A DNA stretch of 64,000 nt from Torreya grandis (lineage: Eukaryota; Streptophyta; Pinopsida; Cupressales; Taxaceae), in NCBI GenBank assembly GCA_037957365.1, contig JARHVA010003260.1, positions 310,001 to 374,000 of the forward strand, given 5' to 3'. Within the stretch, counting starts at the first letter, position 1. Each line of letters opens with the position of its first letter. The position numbers and the translations under genes were made by a program. Positions 35,951-48,652 of the stretch are shown one piece after another. The notes below the pieces were generated by a model. That model was given only the letters and a program-made list of their open reading frames with translations, did not search any database and had not been told where the DNA came from.

Positions 35951-37300
35951 TGTTTAACCCTTTGGAAATAAGGATATAAAAAGATCAACCTAATCAAACA
36001 AGGAGTAAGATACTATTTAAAAGTAGGCTAATTAATGAATTTATATTATACATAAATTTTGATAAGAAACACTAAATATAAACATGTGCCAAATATAGAA
36101 AGTACAACACTTAATATTCTAATAATAAAAATATAAAAGAGAAATTGAAATTAGCTTATACATTGATGTGCAGGTAAATATGAACAAGGTAAGTGTAGAA
36201 ATAGATTGTCTGAATATTTTAATATAGTCATTAGATTCTAAAAATTAGCTTTTAGCTAGCATAGACACTTGCATTGGCCTGGGGACAATTATGTCAATGC
36301 TACTATTTATGATTTAATACATCTATCCTATATGGAATATTTACTATTGACTAAAAATTCCACTTGGGTCTTTTTAGGTTTTTTGTCTCTTTTTAGATTG
36401 TGTCTTTAGATCATGTGCATAGGCTCTTGATATCAAAATATAGACCAAACCCTAGTTCTTTACCCTAGGTTAGGTTATCTTTCCAAAAATGGGTTAGTGG
36501 GCTCATGAAGTCAAGTTGAGCTCAAGGACCCGTTTGTTAATGAGCATTACCTACATAGCCAATACTCTGAAGAGGATCTCAAACATATGTAGTTCTACAC
36601 TATGTGTTAGTTTATGTGTGCATAAGGGTGAAATATACTATATGCAAGTGCATGTAAAATATATAGCTTGTAACTTGATAAATATGACCCATAGGTTGCT
36701 GTTTGACTAATTCAAACCTATAATATGACTTCTTCTATGAATGATATAGAAATAGGGATGAATATAGTTATTTTGAATACTTGAAAGGTACCTTTTCTAG
36801 ATGTGTGTTTGGTTTCCTCTATAATATGACTTGATTTGTATTTGATGATAATGAATGGTATTTTACTTATATTTGTACAACACCTTTTAAAAATATTCCC
36901 ATGAAAGGGTTAATGAAACTTATTAGGCTAACCGCACATATCAAAATATTTGAAAATTTAAGTGTTTAAAAGGCAAGGATACTTATGTTGGGATAAGGAT
37001 AGTAGCATCATTGCTACCATCCAAGTCTGAATGCAACTGTCTAGGAATATGGAATGTTGATGGAGCTATGTAACTAATGTGAATGATATATATCATCATT
37101 CAAGTGTATTTTGGGATACAAGTGATATGGGTAATCAAAATATCAGGGTTAAACTATAAGATACACTTTTAGGCCTAGTGGGATGGCAAAAGGAATCCTA
37201 TTGGCTACAAGAAAGGTATAGAACTGAAGGGTAGATCCTTGAGTGATATTGCCAAGTGTACAAGACTTGTTTAACATATAAATCTATATTTAAGCATACA
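35951..37300 (-). repeat. Element B, 5' LTR
   Basis: Aligns with the 3' LTR. In element orientation it runs from TGTATGCTTAAA to GGGTTAAACA. Open frames inside it are chance. Confidence 0.82.
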
Positions 37301-40300
37301 AAATCATGCAAGATAAATGTAGGTCAAGATCAATAAATGCTAAGTGTCAAATACTATATTTTAATAATTTTAGATGCTAAAATTTGGTCTTTGATACTTA
37401 AAAATGACAATCTTGACACACATTTACCATGCATGACTTAATCACTTAAACAAGGTCCTAATTCACCATCCTCTCACAATTACATGCTATCTTATCAGTC
37501 AAACCTTCCATTCTACTATTATACACCTATATAAATGCCACTATCTATTTCAAACCTATTAAATATTTTACACAAACATATCTAGACTCTTAGTTTAGTT
37601 TACCTATACACAGGTCGGTTCTATTAGGATGGTCAATACTACCGGTTGATACTAACTGACTTGGTCAGAACCAACCTGGTTGTAATTGAACCACTCCTAT
37701 CAAAAACTATTTTATAAAATTAAACCCATCCTTAGGGTGGGCCATACTCCTAGTGTGTTGATGGTATGATGAATTATTCAATTGGATGCATATATATAAA
37801 AATTAAGGTCTCATTCAAAAGGGACTTGGAACTTATCTTTTATACATGTATACACTATTGCACGTTATTAGTAAGATTTTATGTCATATTACTTGAATTA
37901 TTTTTATGACTCACCCAATTGGATGTGACATAACCTTGAAACATCAAAAAAACTATGAGTTTAAGAGTGATTTTAATTTGCATTAAAATGGGGCAACTCC
38001 CTCATATGATGGTTTTTTTGGGTTTTTGGTAATTTTACCCATAAAGTACAAAAGGCAAAAAATGGAAGAAATAAGAAAATATAGGGATAAAAATAAAATA
38101 AAAATAAATGGATAGGATAATGGAGAACCTACAATAGAGTAAATATATAAAACTACTTAGATTACTTAGATTAATTAAGTGAGTCAGACAGTTCAACAAT
38201 GGAAATATGTATCCACAAAAAGGGTGTGAAAGACATACTTCACACAATGGAATTGAGACATCACCAAAAAGGTTTCAAGACACAAAGTTATATGAAATGC
38301 CTCTGTATTTTAGGTTTGAAATGAACACAAAGTCTCACTTTACTCCTTTTGGATAAGGTTTCATTTGACATCAAATATTTTGGGTTCAAATCTTCCTATC
38401 AACATATAAATGACAACACATAACAACAGGTGAGAAATAATCAAGATTACTTGGAAGCTTAATGTTTTCCTTCAAACTAGATTAAATGTATGCAACACAA
38501 AGCCTATTCTCTAGGGTTTCCATCACAAAGTTTTTAAATCCATGATTTTACACATAACCAATAAAATATAGTTTTTTAACTAATTTATTTATTCATAAAC
38601 TATAATGCATATTTCATGAACAAGAAATAATAAAAACCCATAAAGTAATTGATTTATCTTACATGATTATTTGTATAGTATTTACAATATTCCTTGAAAA
38701 TGAATAGATTGGTATAGATACGTAAAAACCCTTTCCCATGAGTTGATAGAAATAAATTATCCACCTTTATAATGACTTAGAAGTCCTATTTATAGATTAC
38801 AAGTGGTGGTTATGGGAAATAACCACTTTTTTTAACAATTTGAGCTCATGTAAAAGTGCAAATTGAAAGTTACAAAAGTGTATTGATAATTTTTCATGAC
38901 ATGAAACTTGTAAAAGTGCATTTTAATATTTTCATGAATTGAAACTTAAAAAAGTACCTTATCAAAAAATTCACAACTTAAATTTTGTAAAATTTCATTT
39001 GTAAAAAATCATGACTTGAAAACTATGAAAATACATTTTTTAATTTGCACAATTGCTAAGCAATAAAGGGAATCTAGACCCTGCTCTTGATACTATGAAT
39101 CTCCCATTGTATCAAGTCTTTTGGTAAATTATTTTCCATTTCATTCAAATTATGTTGTCTAAGGAGATATTCAGGATCAAGTTGATAGAAGTTCAATGTA
39201 TCACCATCTTGTAATTTCATAGGTTCAATGCAAGGTTTTGTCTCCTTTGGGTTCTCATGATGTATGAGTTTCTGAATAGACTATTTAAAGATTCCAACTC
39301 ATTATCAAAAACCAACATCAAAAATATTATTTAATTAAACATCCATTAGAATCTACCACATTTAGAACATATTGTGGAACCTACGACATGTCTAACACCT
39401 CTAATATTGTCATATAAAAAACTAGTGATATTATGTTTGATGCTCTCCTAGGGACCACCCCTATTGCAAGCAATAACTTGATTTTAAGCTGTTATGGCTT
39501 CAAGTAGAAAAATGATAAAGTGCTTTTCCATCAAATTATAAAAAACATATTGGTACTATGATATTATAAAATTTGTTAATTCTATTGAGCATTATGGGAT
39601 GAAAACTATTTTTCAAACATCCCTTCCTTTGATGCTAAGCCTTTTAATTATTTTAGATAATCGATGTTATCTTTTAGGAAATTGGGAAGGTGTTTTCAAA
39701 GTTTTTTGAGTTTGACCTGAAATCTTCTAATTATATTTGTATAAAAATATCCAAGGTTGTATCAACAATCTAATTTTTGTACACACCCAACTATGATTGC
39801 ATTTCATGAGACCATGTATGCAATTATGCATTTTTTCAAACAAATCATGTGACTTTTGAAAAAAGGATTCAATAAGATTCACAATGAATAAATCAGCCAC
39901 TAAAACCAATCCTCTATATTTAGTACACTACTCTACAAGTGGCAAAAGTTTGACAAGTGTGAAGCAAATGATGGGTTTGGAGGGGGTGTTTTGTAAATGG
40001 TAGGAACCTAATGAGTGCCATGTAGGGATAAAAAATCCAACAAGTGTATATAATGATTTTAAAACTAAAAATTTCCATGAAAGGCTTAGAGATTCGACAT
40101 TTCCATGTAGGGTCTTGGAGTCTACCATAGTGTTTAGGCAAGATATCATACTCCAGTGCGATGCTTTGCATGTTTTAGGTTTTGAGGAGGTGTCAAATAA
40201 TTGGTGAAACCATTACGATGATTGTGTGAAGTTTTCTATAGATTTTATACTTTATTCAAGTTTTTGAAATATATTCAAGATTGTTTTGAATGTAAATACT

Positions 40301-43179
40301 TAGAATGTTTTTGCTTTATTATACTTAAGTTTTGCTTGTCGATGACTATTTTATATGACTCTTTTCAACCACCTTAATAACTTGAAACCACCTTAGAGAT
40401 GTTTGAAATGGTTGTGCATGGAATTTAAAGCTATGTGAAAGAATGAGAAGTTATTTTAGGGGGTTTTAAATACTACTAAAACTATTATATGTCAATTCAA
40501 AATGTCAATACCCCATGTTATTCTCAAAAACCATGTTTCAACATGCAAAAACCATGAATTGTTCACTTGAAATAGCCTTTACCTCTATTGAAATACCCTT
40601 GATACTCCTTTGAAATGAATTTTCATGGACTCTAATTCCACATTATATTCATTCAAAAAAACCTTTGTCATATCTAAAACCACTTGGAAGAAAGAAGAGG
40701 TGTTGCTTGGAGATTGCATGAAGATGGTGGGTTTGTGAGAGGCGTTTTACATGTAGATTAAGTTTAGAGAACCCAAAACATATAAAATGAAGACAATAAA
40801 TCTTAAAAATGATAATACCATGTATTATATTCTCAAAAACACCTTTGTAACATGCAAAACCACATTTTATAGCCTTCAAAACTACATTTTATATCTTCAA
40901 AACTATGTTGCTTATCTTCAAAACAACATTACAAGATTTGAGAAAGTTATTTGGATCTATTTATGCATCATAATTATTGTGATAAATGTCCCTCCCTATC
41001 TCCTAAAGTTTTTCCTTCCATAATATATATATATATATAATAGTTTATAAATGTTCCATTTTTTTGTTCAATTGCATATGCAATGTCTTCTACTAGTTCA
41101 TGAGGTGATTTGCCTCTAAACACCTTAAACTAATCAATCCAAGCCTATATCCACATATTAGGTTTCTTATTTGAGTTGGAGATAATAAACCCCCCCCCAA
41201 AATACATAGCATTACAAATATTAATCACTAGATCTAGTGCATTAGGTTATTTACACATCACCCATGGAACATTCGTATTCAATCCCATTACCATATTTGC
41301 TTCTCAAATTACATATGAAGGATCTCATAGAAATATAGCCTTGACATTTTCATATTCATTTTCCATCTATGTGAAAATGATAGGTCCTCCTTGAGAGGCA
41401 AATAGACCCTCAACTTTCATCATGTTTACAATCATTATGGTAAATATTTGCATTTGACCTTTGAATGCCTCATTATTTATTCTAAAAATTATTCTCGTAT
41501 ATCATGAATATAGTAGTGAAATCATCCATAATTTCATTTTAACTCAATATAGTGTCCAATTCTCAAGCTTGCATATAATCCTTTATAGTTTATAAATTTT
41601 ATAAATATAACCAAATCAAACCTTCCCTCAAAATTAAAATTTCCTTGTTATGGCTCATGTGTGTCCCAGAACACATATGTTTAAATGGAATCCAATCTTA
41701 CCTATTTATATTTTCAATAAGTGCATGCCACATCTAAGGAGTGCTATGAGGGTATTGATTTGATCTAGAAATCAACAGGTTTCTTTGACCATTAATAATG
41801 AGAGAAGTAAAATCATATGTAACTTCACATGAGTGTGTATAACACACTTTATATTTGAGAGGAGGTTCTAGATGTGTAATTTTTTCCATGTAATCCTTTC
41901 CTTTTATGATTCTCTTAATACTATACAATATTTTATTTCTTAAGCCTAGGATATTCTACACATGAACCAAGCCTTGTCTATTGGGATATGGAGTCAGCAT
42001 CTACAATGATCTATTTTTTTTACTCTCTATCATTATAATAATTTCAATTACTTGTAGCAGTGCAATTGGGGGTGTTATCACAAAATGTAAAATTTCATGA
42101 CAAAAAATGGCTTCAATTATGGGACCACATTCCTCAATGAAATGTAAGAGAACTCAAAAATATTTGTTGATCAATGCCTTAAATTTTTTGCATATTTTTG
42201 AGAATAATGTGTAGTACACATTTTCACATCTCGATTCAATTAAATGATATCCAATTCACCATTCTCAATCGTATGAAAAATGGACATGTGCTACTGATCT
42301 AGATCACTTTAAAATTTCTTCATAATTTGATCTGACCAACTAACGTCTAGTTTTCCATTCTCAATCATATGAGAAATGAACATGAAATTATAGGCCATAT
42401 TAGCTACTCTTAAAATTATGCATGTTTGCCTATTCATTTGAAGAGATAAATTAAAAACCTATTTATTTTATCGCTTGAGGAACAAACATTCATATCACCA
42501 TTTTCATGACTAAAAATGCCTTCTAAATATATTGTCAAATATCTATATTAGAGATCCACTTGGCTGAAATTATTCAAATCCCTTATTTGCATGTCATTCC
42601 AAAAACTAAATAAAAATTGCACTATGGAATTGGCATGGGGTATAATATGTCTAGCTCATTTGAGTTCAAATCAAGTTTCCAAAAGAATACATATGAGAAT
42701 ATTGAACCATTAGAGGATTAAATATCTCCCATAAAGGTAATCATTTTTACCATTCTAAAGTAATGACTATATTGACCTCTTTATGAAAATCATGTAGTTA
42801 TCCAGTGAGAGTTCTCAAGTAGAGATCACAACTATAAACATGTGCAAGTAAATAGAGTAACACATGAAGAGGAAGTAACAACAAAAACACTACTACATTT
42901 ATTGAAAAACAACACATGCACACCAAAAAAGATAGGAAAGGAAAGTAAGCCAAAATAGGGAAAGCATAATTATTTATAGGGAGTAGGAGAAAGCAAAAAG
43001 ACTATACAAAATAATTAGCTAGCTAGGATAAGTACCTACCATTTTATAATAGTGAATTTGACTTATGAGGCTTGAACACATTCAATAACAGTGACGAAGT
43101 AGGTAGGAAGAGGATGAACTTACAATTAACATGCATACTAAGATAATCATGAATACACAAATAAATAATGTCTCTAGAT
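37301..43179. other. AT-rich sequence without a recognised gene
   Basis: About 5.9 kb with no coding similarity that I can defend. Short frames at 39727-40171, 40649-41023 and 41176-41394 look like chance frames in AT-rich DNA. A TATATATATATAT run is at about 41026-41038 and a C9 run at 41191-41199. A phrase like LKHT is absent, so I cannot tie it to the neighbouring gag relic. Confidence 0.4.
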
Positions 43180-44640
43180 TTTGAATTGGAATGATTGAAA
43201 GGTCTCCATTATTCTATGATCATTATTAAGAAGTACTAGACTTATCCATTGTCTTCTTGAATAAATTCAAATGTTTTTATGTTAGATACATGATCCAAAT
43301 TAGAGATAAGTGTGTTACATGTATCTTTTTGAGTTGGAACAACAATAGGAATATCTTCTAGAATGAATTGAGTTTAGATATTCTTTAGTTTCCATTTCAC
43401 TTGAAATGAATATTGGGCACCATTCTTTCTGATCCACCTTCACATATTATTTGATTTAAACTTTGGTATGACTATGATATTCAATATGTGTAGGCTTGAT
43501 TGCTTTAGATTCAAATATTTTAGAGAACTCTTCAACAATGCAACATGAAATGGAAACACCAAGAAAATATTCACCTTTAACCATTGAATATTTAATTATG
43601 AGATAAGAATTTTTTTATTTTTTACATATAATTGGTTCAACATTATCCTATTTTTTAGAAACCAAAAATGTATAATCTGAATTATTTTTCATTCTTGTTT
43701 ATGATTCAATCAGTTGTCCCTTGGATAACTCATTTTTCCCCAGGACTATGAGGTCTAAACAATCTTGTGAAATAGGTAGAACCATCTCTTCCTTTCCGAA
43801 GGAAGGAATAAATTATTTGTTTGTTTCCTAATCAATAATTTATTCTTCAAACTATTCATTTTCTTCCATGATTGTGAAACCAAAATAGTCATACAAAAAT
43901 ATGAAGTACTTTATCTTTTTGTTTATTCAAGTTTCAACATGCTTGATCAAGAATTTTCCTATTGAAACTTTGTCCTGAATGCTGAGGGGTCTTGATTATA
44001 TAAGGTTTCAATATTTATTTTCCATTTAAAGTATTTTTATTATGTTTGAAATTGATTTCTTCAACATCCCAGATAGGATCATGTCATCTTAAATGTCAAC
44101 AAATTCTTGTTGTGTCATTTCTAAGTCATTTACTTTGTTCCCCATCAAGATGAATTTAATTTTTAGAGGTAGAGAGATAATGAAAACACAAAGTTGGTTA
44201 TTTATATTTGGTTTATCAACTTGATGAATAAGTCTCAACATTTTTCTGAAGGGTGATATTAACTCTCTCATTTACTCTTCTTCTCACTTTTAGATTTGAA
44301 AGAAATCTAAAAAACTTACACACATGTTAACATCTAGTTTGAATATCTTTATTAACTTGTTATTCAAGGAGTACAAATTCATAATGCATCCATATTATAG
44401 GTGATATAAACATTCAATAATAGACCCAATTAAATTTTCAACAAAAAATCTCATAGAAACATCTTCGTGCATAACTCCAAAGATGATATAAAACTTTGTG
44501 AAAGCAAGGATATGATTATCTGTGTCTTGATAACTAACTATTGAAAACCTTGAAAATATTTTACTTTATCCTAAATGTAATTCATAATATTGAGGAAATA
44601 CAATAGACCAAAATATTTTCCCCATGGGACATGAATAACA
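43180..44640 (-). pseudogene. Ty3/gypsy gag relic
   Basis: Minus-strand translation from about 44560 leftward, with frameshifts, gives DNHILAFTKFYIIFGVMHED and VSMRFFVENLIGSIIECLYHL. This parallels the gag of the 46-52 kb element (HIAAFSIAYGVIGVEFKDI, VRLFMETLQGVVADWFYHL). The frame 44089-44271 (MRELISPFRKMLRLIHQVDK) continues where that gag has its RDFIAKFDKLRNRI helix. Further left, pieces such as KGEYFLGVSISCCIVEEF read on as gag C-terminal sequence of unknown role. No protease or pol is visible further left. Confidence 0.6.
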
Positions 44641-44689
44641 TTGGGGTTGGGGTGAATTGGCACCATGTATTTAATAAAAAAGATGTAGG

Positions 44690-45130
44690 TAATAAATGTA
44701 TGGATGGAGCTCAATTTTTAAGGAGCTTAAAAAGAGAAGATAGGGGTAGTAGAGGGAGGTGGAATTATTAGATATCATGAGGGAAAGTTTCTTGTTACTT
44801 ATTCAGGAGACATGAGGATGAGGTTGAATCATTGGGCATAAGCTTTGGCTACGTTATGGGGGATCAAATTGCTGAAATAAATTAACATTCAAAACTTATT
44901 GGTGGAGGGAGACTCTATGAATAATATGAATTATTTTTTTATAAAATATTCCATTATTTGGTCTATAAAACATGTTATAGATGAAACTAAAGTCATTTTT
45001 AACTCATTCCATCGGGTGACCATTCAACATACCTATAGGGAAGGGAATGGGATTGCCAACTGGTTCGCAAATAAGGGAGTCAATAATGTGGATTTTAAAT
45101 CTTGGATAGGTCATTAGGATCTCCCTAGGG
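44690..45130 (+). pseudogene. LINE terminal RNase H domain relic
   Basis: Plus-strand translation gives GGGGIIRYHEGKFLVTYSGD, ALALWGIKLL, LLVEGDSMNNMNYFF and VTIQHTYREGNGIANWFANK. These are the landmarks of the plant RNase H-like domain at the end of some LINE ORF2 proteins (GGaGgvirn..., ALxxGLxLA, vEgDS, v-HvyREgNxxADxLAnxG). The Glu-Gly-Asp-Ser and Glu-Gly-Asn motifs survive; a DGA-like first strand is degraded. No reverse transcriptase precedes it, since gypsy gag sequence abuts on the left, so it is a 3'-end fragment. An inserted host-type RNase H is less likely. Confidence 0.72.
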
Positions 45131-45372
45131 AGTTTATTTTAAAGGTTAATAATGAAGGAAATAATAATGTTATTAATTCTATGCACTTGGGTGAATCCTC
45201 AAATTCCTAGAGGTGTCTTGGTTGGTTTTAAGGTGAGTCGAGAACTCATGTATTTTGATGAGAATTTTAGGGGTTAAAAAGAGAAGCTTCTAGAAGCTCA
45301 AAAACAACTCTTAGATGGATAAAAAACAAATTGTAGTTGTAATTCATTCTATTTCATTTGGGTGAATTATGA

Positions 45373-46374
45373 TAGTAGAGTTAGTTGGAGTGGTGGTGAG
45401 AGAAACCAAATGGGTTTACCAAATAGAATTGAACCAAAACCACAACCAAAAGTTATTAAAAATGAAAGAGTATGGGTAACTCTATAGGTTGGTGACTTTG
45501 TAGGTTTTACGGAAAATATAGAAGGTTTTGATAGACATTTATCTATCTTATTTGTAAATGATTGGGAAGATAGATCAGTGACCATCAATGGATTGACTTT
45601 AGACATTAGGAAGGAACTCATATCCCATGTTACTAGACTAGTGATTGAGGAGACGAAGAGATATTATTCACTAAGATATTTCAAACTTTATAAAGAGGAT
45701 TTTATAGAGGAAGGTGAGCAATTAGAGGGGCTGTACAATGGTTTTGACAGGGAATCCTTATCTAGGCCATTTGCAGAGGTTGGATTCCATTTAATGTAGT
45801 ACATCACTTTGGAAGGTAGGTACAATGTTGTGAGATAGTCTCTATTTATAATGTTAAACTACTTTAGGCATGGGGTGCCTTTTAGTCTCCATTTATTTAT
45901 CCTAAAATCTATGGAGGGGTCAATTCTAAAATTTAAGCATGGAAATTACTCCACTCCTAGACATGAGGGAGTAATATACTTATTTTGAAGTAATTCAAAG
46001 GTATGATTAAAATCATGCCTATTATCCCATAGAACCAAAAGGAAAATCTTGAGGAGGGGCCTATGGATATTAGAAAGATTAAAAATGTGTGGATAAAGTA
46101 TCTAGGGAGCACGAATAGGGTCTTAGGGAACAATAATTTTTTTGTTGAAAATGTTACTTTGCTCAAAGGTAAGGAGAGCTCATACAAAATTGTAGAAGAA
46201 CTTAACCTCCAAAAATCTATCATGAGGTGGTTTATGCATGAGATAAATGATCTAAATGGCAAGGTGAATGTGTTACAATATCAAAATTCAAGGATGACCC
46301 AAACCATGGTAGCTAGGGAGGAAGACAACCAGATTCAAGGAATAACTTTCAGAGTGGATTTGTTAGAACAAGTT
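45373..46374 (+). pseudogene. Unidentified coding relic, upstream part, split by the gypsy insertion
   Basis: Two plus-strand frames carry coding-like sequence. The first runs to 45799 and includes DRHLSILFVNDWEDRSVTIN and LVIEETKRYYSLRYFKLYKE. The second starts at 46063 and includes FFVENVTLLKGKESSYKIVE. After one frameshift and some stops they appear to belong to one protein. The second part has Leu/Glu/Lys-rich helices compatible with a coiled coil. When one copy of the 5-bp duplication is ignored, the same frame continues at 52719 beyond the inserted element. I do not recognise the family: it may be part of an older transposable element or a degraded host gene. Confidence 0.5.
46370..46374. 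repeat. Target site duplication, left (AAGTT)
   Basis: AAGTT directly precedes the LTR and recurs at 52714-52718 directly after the other LTR. Confidence 0.92.
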
Positions 46375-47205
46375 TGTTGGGTGAATATTTTGTTGGCTAG
46401 CTAACTGGTGACCAAAATAGTTCCTATCACCACAACATAAGAAGATTTGTCACCTAGGTGTGTAGCTTTAGTACATCAACTAGAGACAAATCTCTCCTCT
46501 CATCAAGGGGAGGTTCCTTATTAAATATGTGGAGGCGATATACTATAAATAAGCAAAAAGTAAGACACAGGGGTGGGATAAACCATCCATCTCTCTTCTT
46601 TTAGAGATGATGCACATAGACAAAGGAGAAAATCCTAACTATAAACGCTGAAGGCACTTCTCTTCTTTCATAAGTGTCCTTATAGGAAACAGTAGGAGTT
46701 TCTTTCAGATAGTGAAATAACCAGTGATCAAAAGGGCGTAGTAACAACAGGATGAAATAGAGCGCAAAGTCTCCACCTCAACTGCTCAAAGAGTATATCA
46801 CAAAGGATAATGGGGCACAAAGTCACCCCAGAATCCTCAACACAAAAAGAAAAGGAAAACACAGATTGAAATCAATTGTGAAAGCACAAAGTCTTCCCAC
46901 AGTTGGTTTCAAGACACTTCCCTATTACCTTCACTAATTTTGTGTACCAAATTAAATGAATAAGGACACCTTCAAATGACACAAGTCAGAACAACACAAA
47001 GTCTATGAAAAACTTGCTTTCTCATTCAGATAACAATGAAAATGAAATTACAACCTGAGCTCAAAGTTTCAGTCTTTCTCTTTCTAAATGGGCAGAGTTT
47101 TGCTCTTGTAAAATGAAAAGTCTCCCTTGTAACAAATGAGAGATTAAAATATATAGTGCTCCAAGAAAGACTTGGGTGCTTGTTTTCCATAGAATGGCCC
47201 ATGCT

Positions 47206-47229
47206 ATGCATTCAATGCCTTGAATGCAT
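47206..47229. repeat. Perfect 10-bp hairpin upstream of the LTR TATA-like box
   Basis: ATGCATTCAA, loop TGCC, TTGAATGCAT. It is conserved in the other LTR at 51522-51545. In element orientation it lies about 50 bp upstream of the TATA-like sequence. Confidence 0.9.
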
Positions 47230-47689
47230 TTCCAAGTTTGTTAAAGGACTGCATTGAAAATAGGGCAGTTGTCTTAACTATGGCATGTCATTTCATCCCA
47301 TATGTCTTCTCCCAAGTCTAGATCATCTGGTCTGTCCCCTCTGACGTCTGTGCAGCTGTCCATTTGTCTTTACTTCATGGAAGGAAAAAATAGGCCATGT
47401 CCTTAAATTGCAAGCCAAAATACTTGCTTAGTGGACTATTCCACCTACTGAAATTACTTTTGCACAGACATTTTGGGCTTTTCCCTCTTTCTGCTTTTGT
47501 CTTTTCCAGCTTTGTCTCTTCTTGCTATGATTTGAGCTATTGGGATATCTTTTCAGCCAGTCACTTGGTTCTTCCTTCAAGTTTTGTGCTTTATTTGAAT
47601 TTTAATAGATATTCCCTTACCTTAAATTTGATGTCTGTGGGGATGTCATTAGTTGACTGTTTCAAAGGTTCAGGTGGCCTTCTCAGCTC

Positions 47690-48175
47690 CTTAGTTTAAT
47701 TGCTTTCTTGCTTCAATCACTTTATTGGTTCAATTTCTTTCTTGCTCCTTGGTTGAACAATCACTTTCATTTGAACTTGCCTTTGGAATCATCTATGTTG
47801 CTTCTCTCTTTGCTTGAGGCCGCCTTTGAACTTTTGAACCATGTTGAACCATTGAACTTTGAACTCTTTCAGTTCAAAGTGTAATCAATTCATTGGTTTA
47901 TTCTGTGTCTCACTCAAACACTACTTCCTTTATCTTTCTAAGCTTTGGTTGAACCTTTGAACCTACCAATTGAACCAATTGATTGAACCAACTTTGGTTC
48001 AACGGTTCAATGGTTCAATCAGTTCATTCTTCGTTATTTGGCTAAGTCTTTTTGATCTTTTGCACCAAGTGCATTGAACCAATTAGTCATTGAACTTATT
48101 AAACTGATTGAACGTTGAACCCATTAAACTAATGAACCAAAATGGTTCAAGGTTCAACGGTTCAATAGTTCAAGA
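47690..48175. repeat. GAACC / GGTTCAA array in U3, 3' LTR
   Basis: Dozens of TTGAACC or GGTTCAA heptamers, often back to back (GGTTCAACGGTTCAATGG near 47998 is one example). The corresponding array of the 5' LTR is at about 51985-52470. Confidence 0.88.
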
Positions 48176-48425
48176 TTTTGAGACTCGTTAAGTGCTCGGG
48201 GCCACAGATCCTTTAAATGGTTGAAATTTATACCTTTGACATATGCGCATAACTCTTTGAACCTTTGAACTTGTGATTCCCTTTATTGAAAAAGCTTTGA
48301 AAAATAAGGAATTTGTAAGCCCCTGAGTAAATTTTGAGAAGGGAAGAGAGGGATTTTGGCCTTGTAGGCCCAAAATAGCTCATATGTTTTCCCAAAAATA
48401 AGAAGTCATTTTTTGGGGGACAACA

Positions 48426-48652
48426 ACTGGCTCCTGTTTGGGAACTTCCTTTAGATGACAACTCAAAATAGCTGAGGGGAGTAGAAACTAGAATCTCCAG
48501 TGCCTTGAAGTGTGCCATTGGGCTACGGAGTCATGCTACCCAAAAAGAAAGGCAACAAAAATGAAAATGAAAAGCACAAAATAGAACTAAAGACTATACA
48601 AATATACATATGTACAAATGAACTTATTTGATGCCTCAAGATTTGAAGAGCT
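48426..48652. other. Gag-only element, 3' untranslated segment
   Basis: No coding sequence. A strong polypurine tract is not obvious at the expected place: on the minus strand the bases before the LTR read AAACAGGAGCCAGT, a weak purine run. Confidence 0.5.

Larger units (their letters stand above)
29523..37300 (-). mobile_element. Element B: Ty3/gypsy element with gag and protease, no pol
   Basis: Two LTRs of about 1.33-1.35 kb (29523-30853 and 35951-37300) align along their length, each beginning TGTTTAACCC on the plus strand. Minus-strand order: 5' LTR, PBS, gag start (35760), gag core, zinc-knuckle region in three copies, protease, about 2.2 kb non-coding, polypurine tract, 3' LTR. The space from protease to polypurine tract is too short for a full pol (about 3 kb) and shows no RT, RNase H or integrase motif. 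Gag, protease, PBS and polypurine surroundings match element A. I could not find a clean 5-bp target duplication: GTCAT lies at the left, and an ATCAT lies two bases off the expected place at the right. Confidence 0.8.
46375..48425 (-). repeat. Gag-only element, 3' LTR
   Basis: Near-identical to 50747-52713. It holds a GAACC/GGTTC array (about 47690-48175), a perfect hairpin (47206-47229) and a TATA-like ATAAAATATATAG stretch (about 47143-47156, read on the minus strand). In element orientation it starts TGTTGTCCCCC and ends TTCACCCAACA. Confidence 0.93.

Noticed and set aside
29518..37307. Target duplication GTCAT/ATCAT for element B
   Set aside because: One mismatch and two bases away from the LTR end; not accepted as a real duplication.
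39083..39100. Possible copia PBS (GCTCTTGATACTATGA)
   Set aside because: Resembles GCTCTGATACCA only with an insertion and a mismatch, and no LTR pair or copia coding sequence is near.
37301..43179. Host gene in the long gap
   Set aside because: No long frame, no domain, no splice pattern I could trust; only short frames in AT-rich DNA.
47397..47699. 100-codon plus-strand frame, repeated as 51776-52072
   Set aside because: Repeated only because both lie in the LTRs; Ser/Leu/Phe-rich, no domain, and differences between copies do not favour synonymous sites by eye.
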